A stretch of 64,000 nucleotides of DNA from an uncultured Lachnospiraceae bacterium (GTDB taxonomy: Bacteria; Bacillota; Clostridia; Lachnospirales; Lachnospiraceae). Under the pieces are notes generated by a model. That model saw only the letters and a list, made by a program, of their open reading frames with translations. It was not told the origin of the DNA and did no database searches. Positions 34,022 through 42,258 of this stretch are shown here, one piece after another. Where the stretch lies: assembly GCA_944383545.1 (NCBI GenBank), contig CALWPY010000007.1:48285-112284 (forward strand), given 5' to 3'. The position numbers and the translations under genes were made by a program. The first letter of the stretch is position 1, and each line of letters opens with the position of its first letter.

Positions 34022-35125
34022 TTACAGTAAGATGATATAATATCCCTTAACAGGCTGCTTTATCAGTTTTTTATTTTCCAGAGAAAAAAGTAAGTTTATT
34101 GCTTTTGTCGTACTCACTTTACATTCACTGATAATTTCATCTATGTATTTCGGCTCAAGGCTTAAACTATCCATAATTTTCATTTCATCATCCGAAAGCT
34201 TTACCGTGTCCTGCTCTACTGATTCTCTGATACATTTATCCTGGCTTTTTTTATTATTTATATTATATACAAAATCTATTATTTCCTGAGGGCTCATAAC
34301 CGGGGTTGCTCCCATTTTAATAAGATTATTTGTTCCCTCACTTAACGGGTCAAATATTCTTCCGGGTATCGCAAAGACCTCCCTTCCCTGCTCAAGTGCC
34401 GTGTCTGCCGTAATAAGTGAGCCACTCTTTTTCTTTGCCTCTACGACCAGTATACCTCTTGATATTCCGCTTATTATTCTGTTCCTAAGTGGAAAATAAT
34501 ATTTAAGCGGTTTTTCACCCGGAGGATTTTCAGAAATAACAAGCCCCTTTTCAGAAATATCATTATAAAGCCCATAGTTTTCTCTCGGATATATCACATC
34601 AATTCCGCTTCCAAGCACGGCTATGGTTTTCCCTCCCGCCTGAAGCGCACCTCTGTGGGCACAGGAATCAATTCCCGCCGCCATACCGCTTACAACGGTT
34701 ATTCCTGCCTCTGCCAGACATCTTGCAAAATATTCTGCAATTTCTCCTCCGTATACGGAATGTATTCTTGCTCCCACTACACCCACCGTATTTAATGTAT
34801 CAGCCAGTCCTATATCACCTGTGTAATAAAGTACATATGGGATATCGTATATTTCCTTTAAAAGATTCGGATAACTGTCATCCGAATAATATGTATAATT
34901 TATATTTTTTCTGAAAAGCATATTTTCAAACTTTAATGTTTCTTCAGGATTTTTTGAATTTAAAACTGCTTCTGCCTTATCGCATGAAAGATATCTTTCC
35001 AGTTCTATTTTATCGGCATGATAGATATTGTATGGCGAGCCAAATATATCCATAAGCATTTTTCTTTCTCTTATCCCGATATTTTTTATCCTTGAAAACC
35101 ATAAATAATACTGTCCTTCCGTCAT
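34022..35125 (-). CDS. dprA: DNA-processing protein DprA (Smf)
   Basis: It loads RecA on incoming single-stranded DNA during natural transformation. The 367-residue protein has an N-terminal SAM-like region (~1-80), the Rossmann core with VGVVGARIHSVYG, SGMAAGIDSCAHRGAL, VLGSGIDVIYPRE and SGSLITADTALEQGREVFAIPG, and a C-terminal winged helix. ATG 35125 overlaps the comM TGA (ATGA), so the two are co-translated. A 5-codon-longer frame inside comM is less likely. Confidence 0.96.
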   Translation of the reverse strand: MTEGQYYLWFSRIKNIGIRERKMLMDIFGSPYNIYHADKIELERYLSCDKAEAVLNSKNPEETLKFENMLFRKNINYTYYSDDSYPNLLKEIYDIPYVLYYTGDIGLADTLNTVGVVGARIHSVYGGEIAEYFARCLAEAGITVVSGMAAGIDSCAHRGALQAGGKTIAVLGSGIDVIYPRENYGLYNDISEKGLVISENPPGEKPLKYYFPLRNRIISGISRGILVVEAKKKSGSLITADTALEQGREVFAIPGRIFDPLSEGTNNLIKMGATPVMSPQEIIDFVYNINNKKSQDKCIRESVEQDTVKLSDDEMKIMDSLSLEPKYIDEIISECKVSTTKAINLLFSLENKKLIKQPVKGYYIILL

Positions 35126-36675
35126 AAGCCTTCTCCCCATGTCTTTCTGTCATGTGCATTTCTGTAAAATAATGCTTCAGAAATATCATCACATGTAATC
35201 TTTTCTCTTTTTCCTAAATCCGCAATAGTTCTTGAAAGCCTCAGAATTCTGTGAACTCCTCTTGCACTAAGCTCCTTTTCATTAAAATACCGTTTTAAAA
35301 GCTCTTCTTCTCTTTCTCCTAAGAATATATAATTTTTTATTCTGCTGCTTTTTAGCTGTGAATTATATCTGATATTTTCATAACGATATCTTTTGTTCTG
35401 TATTTCTATTGCGTCTTCCACCCGTTCTCTTACTTTTTCCGAAGATTCCTCCTTTTTATCCGAAAACAGATTCTCGTAGGTAACAGGTCTTACTTCCATA
35501 CTTATGTCTATTCTGTCCATAATAGGACGGCTTATTTTATTTTGATATCTTATAATCTGCATTTCACTGCAGGAGCATCTTGTCCTGTCGGGGAAATTAC
35601 CGCACGGACACATGTTCATTGCGGCAACCAGCATAAAGTCAGCCGGAAATGTATAAACCGAATTAAGCCTTGAAATGACTGCCTTTTTCTCCTCCATTGG
35701 CTGTCTTAAGGCTTCAATGGCTAATTTGTTAAACTCCGGAAATTCATCCAGAAATAATACAGCTTTATTGGCAAGACTTATTTCACCGGGAACGGGAAAT
35801 GCTCCTCCTCCGATTAGCGAGGCTCTCGAAATAGTGTGATGCGGACTTCTGAAGGGTCTCTTTGTAATAAGCGAGTTTCTCTCCGTAAGAAGCCCTGCAA
35901 TACTGTAAATCTTGGTTATTTCTATACATTCTTCAAAAGTAAGGCCCGGCATGATTCCGGGAAGGCACTTTGCCATCATGGTCTTCCCTGAGCCCGCCGC
36001 ACCAGTCATAAGAATATTGTGAAAACCGGCTGCGGCAATTTCAAGACCTCTCTTTAAAGCATGCTGTCCCTTTACATCGGAAAAGTCATATTCTGCAGAA
36101 AGTTTTTCTTTATTGTACAGATTTTCCACGTCATTCTCAGTAACGGGGATATCAAGTGAATTTGTAAGATATCCCCATGCTTCATTAAGGCTCTTTACCC
36201 CTATAACGCTTATTCCTTTTATAAGAGATGCCTCGTTTCTGTTGGTATACGGCACTATGACTCTTTTAAATCCTGAGTTTTTAGCATGATGTACCATTGG
36301 CAGTACTCCGTTTACCCTTAATACCTCTCCGTTTAAGCTGAGTTCACCTATTATAACCGTATCGCTTAGTGAATTAACTTCCGTCTTATATACACCGCTT
36401 AATGCAAGTCGCACTGCTATTGCTATTGCAAGGTCAAAATAAGAGCCGTTTTTTCTGATATCGGCAGGTGATAAATTTATTGTTATGCGTTTTGGCGGCA
36501 GATTTATGCCTGAATTTTTGAGTGCCGTCCTGACCCTCTCACCGGCCTCCTTCACAGAAGAAGAAAGATAACCGACAAGTGTAAACATTGGCAGACCATT
36601 GCTTACGTCAGCTTCGACACATATAGTGATACCGTCAAGTCCCATGACGGCTGTGCTGTAAATTTTACTATACAT
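35122..36675 (-). CDS. comM: ComM/YifB family magnesium-chelatase-like AAA+ helicase
   Basis: The 517-residue protein has an N-terminal Lon-like/ChlI fold (IYSTAVMGLDG, VEADVSNGLPMFTLVG), a Walker A GAAGSGKTMMAK (~220), Walker B VLFLDEFPEF, FRSPHHTISRASLIGGG, and a C-terminal lid with four cysteines (CPCGNFPDRTRCSC). ComM promotes branch migration during transformation in other bacteria. With dprA it makes a two-gene competence-related operon from the promoter at 36722-36750. Confidence 0.95.
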   Translation of the reverse strand: MYSKIYSTAVMGLDGITICVEADVSNGLPMFTLVGYLSSSVKEAGERVRTALKNSGINLPPKRITINLSPADIRKNGSYFDLAIAIAVRLALSGVYKTEVNSLSDTVIIGELSLNGEVLRVNGVLPMVHHAKNSGFKRVIVPYTNRNEASLIKGISVIGVKSLNEAWGYLTNSLDIPVTENDVENLYNKEKLSAEYDFSDVKGQHALKRGLEIAAAGFHNILMTGAAGSGKTMMAKCLPGIMPGLTFEECIEITKIYSIAGLLTERNSLITKRPFRSPHHTISRASLIGGGAFPVPGEISLANKAVLFLDEFPEFNKLAIEALRQPMEEKKAVISRLNSVYTFPADFMLVAAMNMCPCGNFPDRTRCSCSEMQIIRYQNKISRPIMDRIDISMEVRPVTYENLFSDKKEESSEKVRERVEDAIEIQNKRYRYENIRYNSQLKSSRIKNYIFLGEREEELLKRYFNEKELSARGVHRILRLSRTIADLGKREKITCDDISEALFYRNAHDRKTWGEGL

Positions 36676-36721
36676 ATTTTGCTCCTTTTACCTCTCCGGA
36701 GCAATGTACAATTATATAAAT

Positions 36722-36750
36722 ATATTAAGGCAAACTATACTTTGGGTCAA
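36722..36750 (-). promoter_or_regulatory. comM-dprA promoter
   Basis: The -35 TTGACC (36750-36745) and -10 TAATAT (36727-36722) are spaced 17 bp, ~45 bp before the comM start. Confidence 0.75.
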
Positions 36751-36775
36751 GAAATAAATTGCACAGATTTGTTGC

Positions 36776-36806
36776 ACAAAAAGGCAGCCATCTCTGACTG
36801 CCTTTG
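36776..36806 (-). terminator. Terminator of the flavin reductase gene
   Basis: AAAGGCAG and CTGCCTTT pair around a 10-nt loop and are followed by TTT on the minus strand, just after the stop at 36824. Confidence 0.75.
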
Positions 36807-36823
36807 TACTGTATTATCAACTT

Positions 36824-37387
36824 CTATTTCTTCTTTACGGAATATCCGAATTTACCAATTTTTTCACCTAAAGTAAAATATTCACCATGTGAATAAGCAA
36901 CTAAATCTGCACTGTTAAGATTAAACTTATTGTTTTCATCCATGTACTTATCATCTGCGGTAACACTAACTATTTCAGCAATAAACATATCATGGCTTCC
37001 CAAGCTGATAATATCCTTTACTTTACATTCAAGGTTTACAGGACTTTCAGCAATACCCGGTGCTGATACAACCTGTGAAGGAAGCTCGGTGAGTCCCATT
37101 TCCTTAAATTTATCTATATTTTTTCCTGATTTAACTCCACAGTAATCTGTGGCATAAGTCAAATCCTTTGTTACAAGGTTTACTACAAACTCACCAGTTT
37201 CCTTTATTATATTATATGAATGTCTTTCAGGTCTTATTGAAACAGAAAGCATTGCAGGTGATGAAGAAATTGTTCCTGCCCATGCAACGGTTATAATATT
37301 TGCTTTTTCATTTTCCCTCTTGCAGCTTATCATAACTACAGGTACAGGATAAAGCATATTACCCGGCTTCCAAATCTGTTTTCCCAT
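36824..37387 (-). CDS. Flavoredoxin-like flavin reductase family protein
   Basis: This 187-residue protein of the flavin reductase-like split beta-barrel family starts KQIWKPGNMLYPVPVVMISC, then NIITVAWAGTISSSPAMLSV with SIRPERHSYNII, and GEFVVNLVTKDL, which line the FMN site. ESPVNLECKVKDIISLGSHD follows. It probably binds FMN and acts as a cytosolic electron carrier or oxidoreductase; the substrate is not known. It appears to be a single-gene unit with its own terminator. Confidence 0.9.
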   Translation of the reverse strand: MGKQIWKPGNMLYPVPVVMISCKRENEKANIITVAWAGTISSSPAMLSVSIRPERHSYNIIKETGEFVVNLVTKDLTYATDYCGVKSGKNIDKFKEMGLTELPSQVVSAPGIAESPVNLECKVKDIISLGSHDMFIAEIVSVTADDKYMDENNKFNLNSADLVAYSHGEYFTLGEKIGKFGYSVKKK

Positions 37388-37513
37388 TATATCTACCTCA
37401 TTTCCGATATTATTTTACGCATACAATTCATTTTATTAAAAGTATATGTGATATATGCTCCAATGGTAATAATAAAATGTTTTAAAGTGAATTTACACAC
37501 TCCATTTCTAATA

Positions 37514-38254
37514 TCAATACTCCACACTGAGTAATTTGAGCCCCTTTGCCGGCGCAAGCATCATATCCTTTAGTCTTTCTTTTCTTTCCAGGATTTCTTC
37601 TACGGTCTCAGGAGCATATTTTCCTTCTCCCACCTGAATAAGAAAGCCCGTAATCAGCCTTACCATATGGTACAAAAATCCGTTTCCTCTGTAAGAAATA
37701 ATTATAAAATTTTCATTTTCAGAAATATCAATCGAATAAATACTTCTTACGGTAGATTTTTTATTACTCTTTAAATCAGAAAAACTTTTAAAGTCATGCT
37801 CTCCCAAAAGATAAAAAGCTGCTTTACGCATATCATCTGCATTAAGTTTTTCAGGGTGGTGATAAGCATATTTTCTCATAAATACATCAGAGAATACTCC
37901 TGTATCTATTGTGTAAGTATAGGTTTTAGCTTTTGCATTAAGCCTGCTGTGAAATCTTGGAGCCGCCTCCCGGACTTCCTTAACTGAAATATCCTCAGGA
38001 AGATATTTATTCATATACTGTAAAATTTCATCCGCAGATAAATCAGTATTCATGTGACAGTTTGCAACCTGGCCTTCTGCATGAACTCCCGCATCTGTTC
38101 TTCCCGAGCCATGAAGTTCAATACTAGTGTCACCTGTCATTTTTACCAATATATTTTTCAGTTTTTCTTCTATGGTATTTCCGGTATTCCCCTGTCTCTG
38201 CCAGCCGCTGTATCTTGTGCCGTCATACTGGATTTTAAAACATATATTACGCAT
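37514..38254 (-). CDS. truA: tRNA pseudouridine synthase A
   Basis: It modifies positions 38-40 of the tRNA anticodon arm. The 246 residues include IQYDGTRYSGWQRQ, the catalytic Asp in GSGRTDAGVHAEGQVANCH, RFHSRLNAKAKTYTYTID and GNGFLYHMVRLITGFLI. The family's usual length is 245-260. It follows the GTPase gene by 25 bp in the same direction. The 126 bp between it and the flavin reductase gene contain no clear terminator. Confidence 0.97.
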   Translation of the reverse strand: MRNICFKIQYDGTRYSGWQRQGNTGNTIEEKLKNILVKMTGDTSIELHGSGRTDAGVHAEGQVANCHMNTDLSADEILQYMNKYLPEDISVKEVREAAPRFHSRLNAKAKTYTYTIDTGVFSDVFMRKYAYHHPEKLNADDMRKAAFYLLGEHDFKSFSDLKSNKKSTVRSIYSIDISENENFIIISYRGNGFLYHMVRLITGFLIQVGEGKYAPETVEEILERKERLKDMMLAPAKGLKLLSVEY

Positions 38255-38279
38255 ATTTTCTTTTTACTGTGTTTTTATT

Positions 38280-39227
38280 CTAATTAAAATAAACAAGGTC
38301 TTCCTCAGCAGGTGAAGTAAGCGATACACTGTCAGCATAAATCACAGGACCTTCACCCTGAAATTCAGGATAATATTCCTTCTTAATTGTTCCTTCAACT
38401 ATTACCCACTGCCTGTCACTTAAGTTTTTCGCACCTCCGTAATAGCATTTAAAGCCTATAAATGCTATATCATCTGCGCAACAGGTCATGGCAAATCTGC
38501 CCGGTACAAATGAATTCTGACCATAGTTAGATGGTCTGTGTACCATAGCCCTAAACTTAATCTTCTTATCTACATATCTGTCAGGATTATCAGCCGCATC
38601 TATATAGAAGATACCAAAATCCTCATCTTCAAGCTCGATTACCGGTTTATCAATTTCATAAGGAAGGTCTGCTTCATCTTCATCTACTTCTGCAACGCCG
38701 TCCTTATTTTCAAATATAACCTGAGCCCTTCTGTTCACGGCTCTTATACTTCTTCTGTACTCACTTCTTCTGGTATTCTCATCGCATCTGTTGAATATAA
38801 TCATGTCAGCACTGTTAAGCTGCTCCATCATTATGGATTTCATGTTTGCAATATATACGTCGAAGGTCTGAGCATCCACAAATGAAATAACCTGAACAAC
38901 AGTCCAGCCCTTAGGAACTCTTATTGAAAATATTTTGTCCAGCTTCCATGTACCGTTATACTCTATCATAACGAGCTTTGGCTCATATTTTTTTTGCAAA
39001 TCTATGAGGTTTTCGGTATTAAGGTCTTCTTCCTCAAGATATTCCACAAAAATGTTTTTCTTCTTTAAAGCTTCTACATCATACTCTTCTTCACCCTCTT
39101 CAAATACAAGAAGCAGAGTCTTTTCACCTTCAGTAAAATTCCTGTCAAGAAGTGTTTCTTTTGCAAATGTGGTTTTTCCGCTCTCAAGAAATCCCATAAA
39201 AATATATACCGGTATTTCCTTAACCAT
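38280..39227 (-). CDS. COG0523-type GTPase fused to a DUF1980-like C-terminal domain
   Basis: This 315-residue fusion has an N-terminal P-loop GTPase half of CobW type, with Walker A MGFLESGKTTFAKE, a YNGTWKLDK segment where the switch is expected, and IIFNRCDE as the G4-like motif. Residues ~205-315 (DRYVDKKIKFRAMVHRPSNY, FAMTCCADDIAFIGFKCYY, WVIVEGTIKKEYY) look like the C-terminal domain of the YcgQ/DUF1980 family. DUF1980 partners in other bacteria are membrane permeases with metal links. It lies 18 bp after the His-rich GTPase, so a joint metal-handling job is inferred. Confidence 0.75.
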   Translation of the reverse strand: MVKEIPVYIFMGFLESGKTTFAKETLLDRNFTEGEKTLLLVFEEGEEEYDVEALKKKNIFVEYLEEEDLNTENLIDLQKKYEPKLVMIEYNGTWKLDKIFSIRVPKGWTVVQVISFVDAQTFDVYIANMKSIMMEQLNSADMIIFNRCDENTRRSEYRRSIRAVNRRAQVIFENKDGVAEVDEDEADLPYEIDKPVIELEDEDFGIFYIDAADNPDRYVDKKIKFRAMVHRPSNYGQNSFVPGRFAMTCCADDIAFIGFKCYYGGAKNLSDRQWVIVEGTIKKEYYPEFQGEGPVIYADSVSLTSPAEEDLVYFN

Positions 39228-39245
39228 AGCATTTTTCCTTTCTAT

Positions 39246-40349
39246 CTATAATCTGAACAGTTCTGCAAGCTTATCCTCTTTAAGATTGCTTCCTATCACA
39301 CAAAGTTTTCCTGTATAATCAGGATTTCCTTTTCTAATCTCATATTCACCCGGTACAAGGTCAAAATATATCCACTCATTCTCCTTGTCAGGCACAATTC
39401 CCTTGGCACGCAGAATAATTCCAAATTCATCTGATTCAGCTGAAAGCTTTTCAAGTATTTCTTTCATCTCATCTTCTGTGTATTTAACAGCTGTTTCCTT
39501 GCCCCAGCTTGAAAATACCTCATCAGCATGGTGGTGATGGTGCCCGTGGTCGTGGCATCCGCACTTACAGTCCTCGCCATGCTCGTGATGATGCTCATGT
39601 TCGTGGTCATGTTCATGATGATGCTCATGTTCATGGTCGTGTTCATCATGGTCATGATGATGGTGCTCGTGGTCGTGGCATCCGCATTCACAGTTCTCGC
39701 CATGTTCGTGATGATGTCCGTGAAATTCTTCCTTCATCATATCTTCAATGCTGTGTACATGCTCCATTGTCTCAAGTATAAGGTTGCTGTCCAAGTCATC
39801 CCAAGGAGTCGTAATTATACTTGCCTCGCTGTTATGCTCCTTTATCATCTCAACCGCTTTTAAAAGCTTATCTTCTGACACATTCTGAGTTCTGCTTAAA
39901 ATTATAGTGCCTGCGCTCTCAATCTGGTTATTAAAGAATTCTCCGAAATTCTTCATATACATTTTTGCCTTTGTAACATCCACAACCGTAGTTGCGCTGT
40001 TTAAAACAATGTCGGCATCTTCCTTTACTCTTTCAACTGCCTTTATTACGTCTGAGAGCTTTCCTACTCCTGAAGGCTCAATGATAACCCTGTCAGGTGC
40101 ATAATCATTTATTACCTGCTTAAGTGCAGTACCGAAATCTCCTACCAGTGAACAGCAAATGCATCCTGAATTCATTTCCGTTATCTGCACTCCTGCTTCC
40201 TTTAAAAAGCCTCCGTCAATTCCGATTTCTCCGAACTCGTTTTCTATCAGCACGAGCTTTTCTCCTGAAAAAGCACCGTCAATAAGCTTCTTTATAAGTG
40301 TTGTCTTTCCTGCTCCGAGAAATCCTGAAATTATATCTATCTTTGTCAT
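39246..40349 (-). CDS. COG0523/CobW-family GTPase with duplicated His/Cys metal-binding tract
   Basis: This 367-residue metallochaperone-type GTPase has Walker A GFLGAGKTT (9-17), ENEFGEIGID, the metal-binding GCICC (62-66), and the CobW C-terminal domain (~285-367). Residues ~210-274 are a His-rich tract with two copies of a module HGE-N/D-C-x-CGCHDH. The usual NKxD is replaced by SRTQ. Zinc or another transition metal is the likely cargo. ATG 40349 has GGAGGAATAAAA before it. It is first in a unit with the DUF1980-fused GTPase, from the promoter at 40401-40429. Confidence 0.9.
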   Translation of the reverse strand: MTKIDIISGFLGAGKTTLIKKLIDGAFSGEKLVLIENEFGEIGIDGGFLKEAGVQITEMNSGCICCSLVGDFGTALKQVINDYAPDRVIIEPSGVGKLSDVIKAVERVKEDADIVLNSATTVVDVTKAKMYMKNFGEFFNNQIESAGTIILSRTQNVSEDKLLKAVEMIKEHNSEASIITTPWDDLDSNLILETMEHVHSIEDMMKEEFHGHHHEHGENCECGCHDHEHHHHDHDEHDHEHEHHHEHDHEHEHHHEHGEDCKCGCHDHGHHHHHADEVFSSWGKETAVKYTEDEMKEILEKLSAESDEFGIILRAKGIVPDKENEWIYFDLVPGEYEIRKGNPDYTGKLCVIGSNLKEDKLAELFRL

Positions 40350-40388
40350 TTTTATTCCTCCTTTTGCACTCGGCAGACAAATAAGCCG

Positions 40389-40402
40389 ATTACCATAGTA
40401 AT
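40389..40402. promoter_or_regulatory. Dyad at the metal-GTPase promoter (candidate metalloregulator operator)
   Basis: ATTACCATAGTAAT is an inverted repeat (ATTAC-4-GTAAT) that overlaps the -10 edge and start region. Fur/Zur-type repressors bind AT-rich dyads of this kind, but it does not match a published consensus fully. Confidence 0.4.
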
Positions 40403-40429
40403 GATACTCACTTTTAGAAAAAATTGCAA
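40401..40429 (-). promoter_or_regulatory. Promoter of the metal-GTPase unit
   Basis: The -35 TTGCAA (40429-40424) and -10 TATCAT (40406-40401) are spaced 17 bp, ~50 bp before the ATG. Confidence 0.65.
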
Positions 40430-40455
40430 GTCTTACAAAAAAAGCCTTATACAAT

Positions 40456-41214
40456 TCATACATATTTCAAAATATTTATGTAAAGCCGGCCTTTTCCCGT
40501 GGTTTTTCCCTCAGATTTAAATATAAACTTTCCCTTTCCCCTGACGGAAACCACTGAATCATTCTTTAGTGTCATGCTGTTATTTTCCATAAGTCTTCCG
40601 TTCACAAACACTTTCTTTTCCTTAAATAATTCAAGGCTCTTGCTCCTTGAGACATTATATACTCCTGATATAATACCGTCCAGCCTGTTTGAACTTACAA
40701 TAACAGATACTTCCTCAAGAGAAGGCTTTATTTCTTCAGGAATTTCACTGCATACTACACTGTTTACATGAGTATGTTTTACAAAGATAAGATTATCAGA
40801 AATAAAACCTGCAATATTTTCATGACAGAAAATATATCCCGTATTATCCTTAACAAAAATATCCCCGATAAGCTCCCTTGTTATTCCGAGATTCATAATG
40901 GCACCCAGAAAATCCCTGTGGGTTAGTTCGTCAGAGAATTTTTTAATAAGTGCTTCGGATTTTATACAGCAAATAGGAAAATCCTGTTCATAACCGCAGA
41001 GCTCCTCTGAGCCAAATCCGAGCATTTTTCTCTCACAAAGCTCTGTCCCTCCAAACTCTCTTGCCGGGACATAAGATATTTCATTTTTCATATTATAAAA
41101 AACCTGTAGTTCAGAAGGCGTCAAAAAGTCAGTAAATACATACTGACCTTTATTATAAGCTCTTTCTGCAAGCTCCTTTATTCTTTTTGCCAAAGTATAA
41201 TCATTTTTTTCCAT
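40456..41214 (-). CDS. ylmH: YlmH-like S4-domain RNA-binding protein
   Basis: This 252-residue protein has an N-terminal region with THRDFLGAIMNLGITRELIGDI and NSVVCSEI, typical of YlmH, and a C-terminal S4 domain (~180-250: NRLDGIISGVYNVSRSKSLE, KVFVNGRLMENNSMTLK). YlmH binds RNA on ribosome-associated peptidyl-tRNA/50S particles in Firmicutes. The gene normally sits in the ylm cell-division cluster; here it stands apart. CAGGAT lies before the ATG. Confidence 0.9.
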   Translation of the reverse strand: MEKNDYTLAKRIKELAERAYNKGQYVFTDFLTPSELQVFYNMKNEISYVPAREFGGTELCERKMLGFGSEELCGYEQDFPICCIKSEALIKKFSDELTHRDFLGAIMNLGITRELIGDIFVKDNTGYIFCHENIAGFISDNLIFVKHTHVNSVVCSEIPEEIKPSLEEVSVIVSSNRLDGIISGVYNVSRSKSLELFKEKKVFVNGRLMENNSMTLKNDSVVSVRGKGKFIFKSEGKTTGKGRLYINILKYV

Positions 41215-41298
41215 TTTTTATATCCTGTATAATAAATATATCTGATTTCTCTTAACTGAAACTCAGTATATGTATGACTATGCTCATACAAAACTTAC

Positions 41299-41320
41299 GC
41301 CCAAGGATAACCTCAGGCGA
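41299..41320 (-). terminator. Weak terminator candidate after the MscS gene
   Basis: CGCCTGAGG and CCTTGGGCG pair (two G-U) around a TTAT loop, followed by TAAGTTTTG. It lies ~15 bp after the stop. A second hairpin, TGTATGA/TCATACA, follows. Confidence 0.4.
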
Positions 41321-41334
41321 AACGTCTTAATAAT

Positions 41335-42237
41335 CTAATTATTTTCTTTTTTTAACGAAACCTCAAGCTGATTATATGGTATTTCAATGCCGGCTTCATC
41401 AAACTTATATTTTATCTGTTCCGAAGCCTCCCATTTTGCCGTCCAGTAGGATTCTGTAGGCACCCAGAAACGGAGACCCATATTTATGGAACTTTCTCCA
41501 AACGTATCTAAAAATACATTAATATCTTCTGTTTTATCGGTATACTGTGATTCCTCAGCAATACTTTTTAAAATATCTTTCGCTTTCCTGATATCAGTAT
41601 CATATGACACACCTACATTTATTTCCACCCTGCGTTTCTTCTGTGCAGTAAGATTAACCACAGAGGTTGAAGAAATATTTCCATTAGGTATTACTATAAC
41701 TTTATTATCAGCGGTTTTAAGCTTGGTATAAAATATTTCTATCGAAACAACCGTACCCTCACAGCCTTTGTCATTTTCTATAATATAATCACCAACCACA
41801 AAAGGCTTTAATATGAGAATTAAAACCCCGCCTGCCAGGTTTGAGAGACTTCCCTGCAGTGCAAGACCGACTGCAATACCTGCGGAGCCTAGAATTGTAA
41901 CCAGCGATGTAACCTGAAAACCGAGCAGAGATACCGTGGTAATAAATAAAATGGTATAAAGAAGTATCCTTATAAGAGATAAAAGAAATCCTGAAACACT
42001 CTCTGACATGTGGCTGGACTTATCAAACGATTTCTTTACTATCTTCATTATAAACTTTATAAGCTTTGAACATATAAAAAGAAATACAAGTGCTCCGATA
42101 AGCAATCCAGCCTTGTCAATCAGCCAGTTTACAAATGAATCAAAATATTCTTCCAGTCGTCCCGTGTCCATTTCAGCAATTTCTTCCTTTACCTGATTAA
42201 TATCAGTTCCGGATTCAGCAGCTGCCGAAAAAAACAT
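41335..42237 (-). CDS. Small-conductance mechanosensitive channel (MscS family)
   Basis: This 300-residue protein has three transmembrane helices (~35-60, 75-100 and 105-130), the pore helix VTILGSAGIAVGLALQGSLS with NLAGGVLIL, and the beta domain PFVVGDYI, VVIPNGNISS. It ends with a C-terminal alpha/beta domain. It would release solutes on hypo-osmotic shock. AAAAGGAGGAG precedes the ATG. The gene is 22 bp after glgB in the same direction. Confidence 0.95.
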   Translation of the reverse strand: MFFSAAAESGTDINQVKEEIAEMDTGRLEEYFDSFVNWLIDKAGLLIGALVFLFICSKLIKFIMKIVKKSFDKSSHMSESVSGFLLSLIRILLYTILFITTVSLLGFQVTSLVTILGSAGIAVGLALQGSLSNLAGGVLILILKPFVVGDYIIENDKGCEGTVVSIEIFYTKLKTADNKVIVIPNGNISSTSVVNLTAQKKRRVEINVGVSYDTDIRKAKDILKSIAEESQYTDKTEDINVFLDTFGESSINMGLRFWVPTESYWTAKWEASEQIKYKFDEAGIEIPYNQLEVSLKKENN

Positions 42238-42258
42238 CTTTAACTCCTCCTTTTCATT

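Noticed and set aside
39509-39863. Two plus-strand frames, one Arg/His-rich and one Met/Val-rich
   Set aside because: They are antisense readings of the His-codon-rich tract of the GTPase; they have no ribosome site or promoter.
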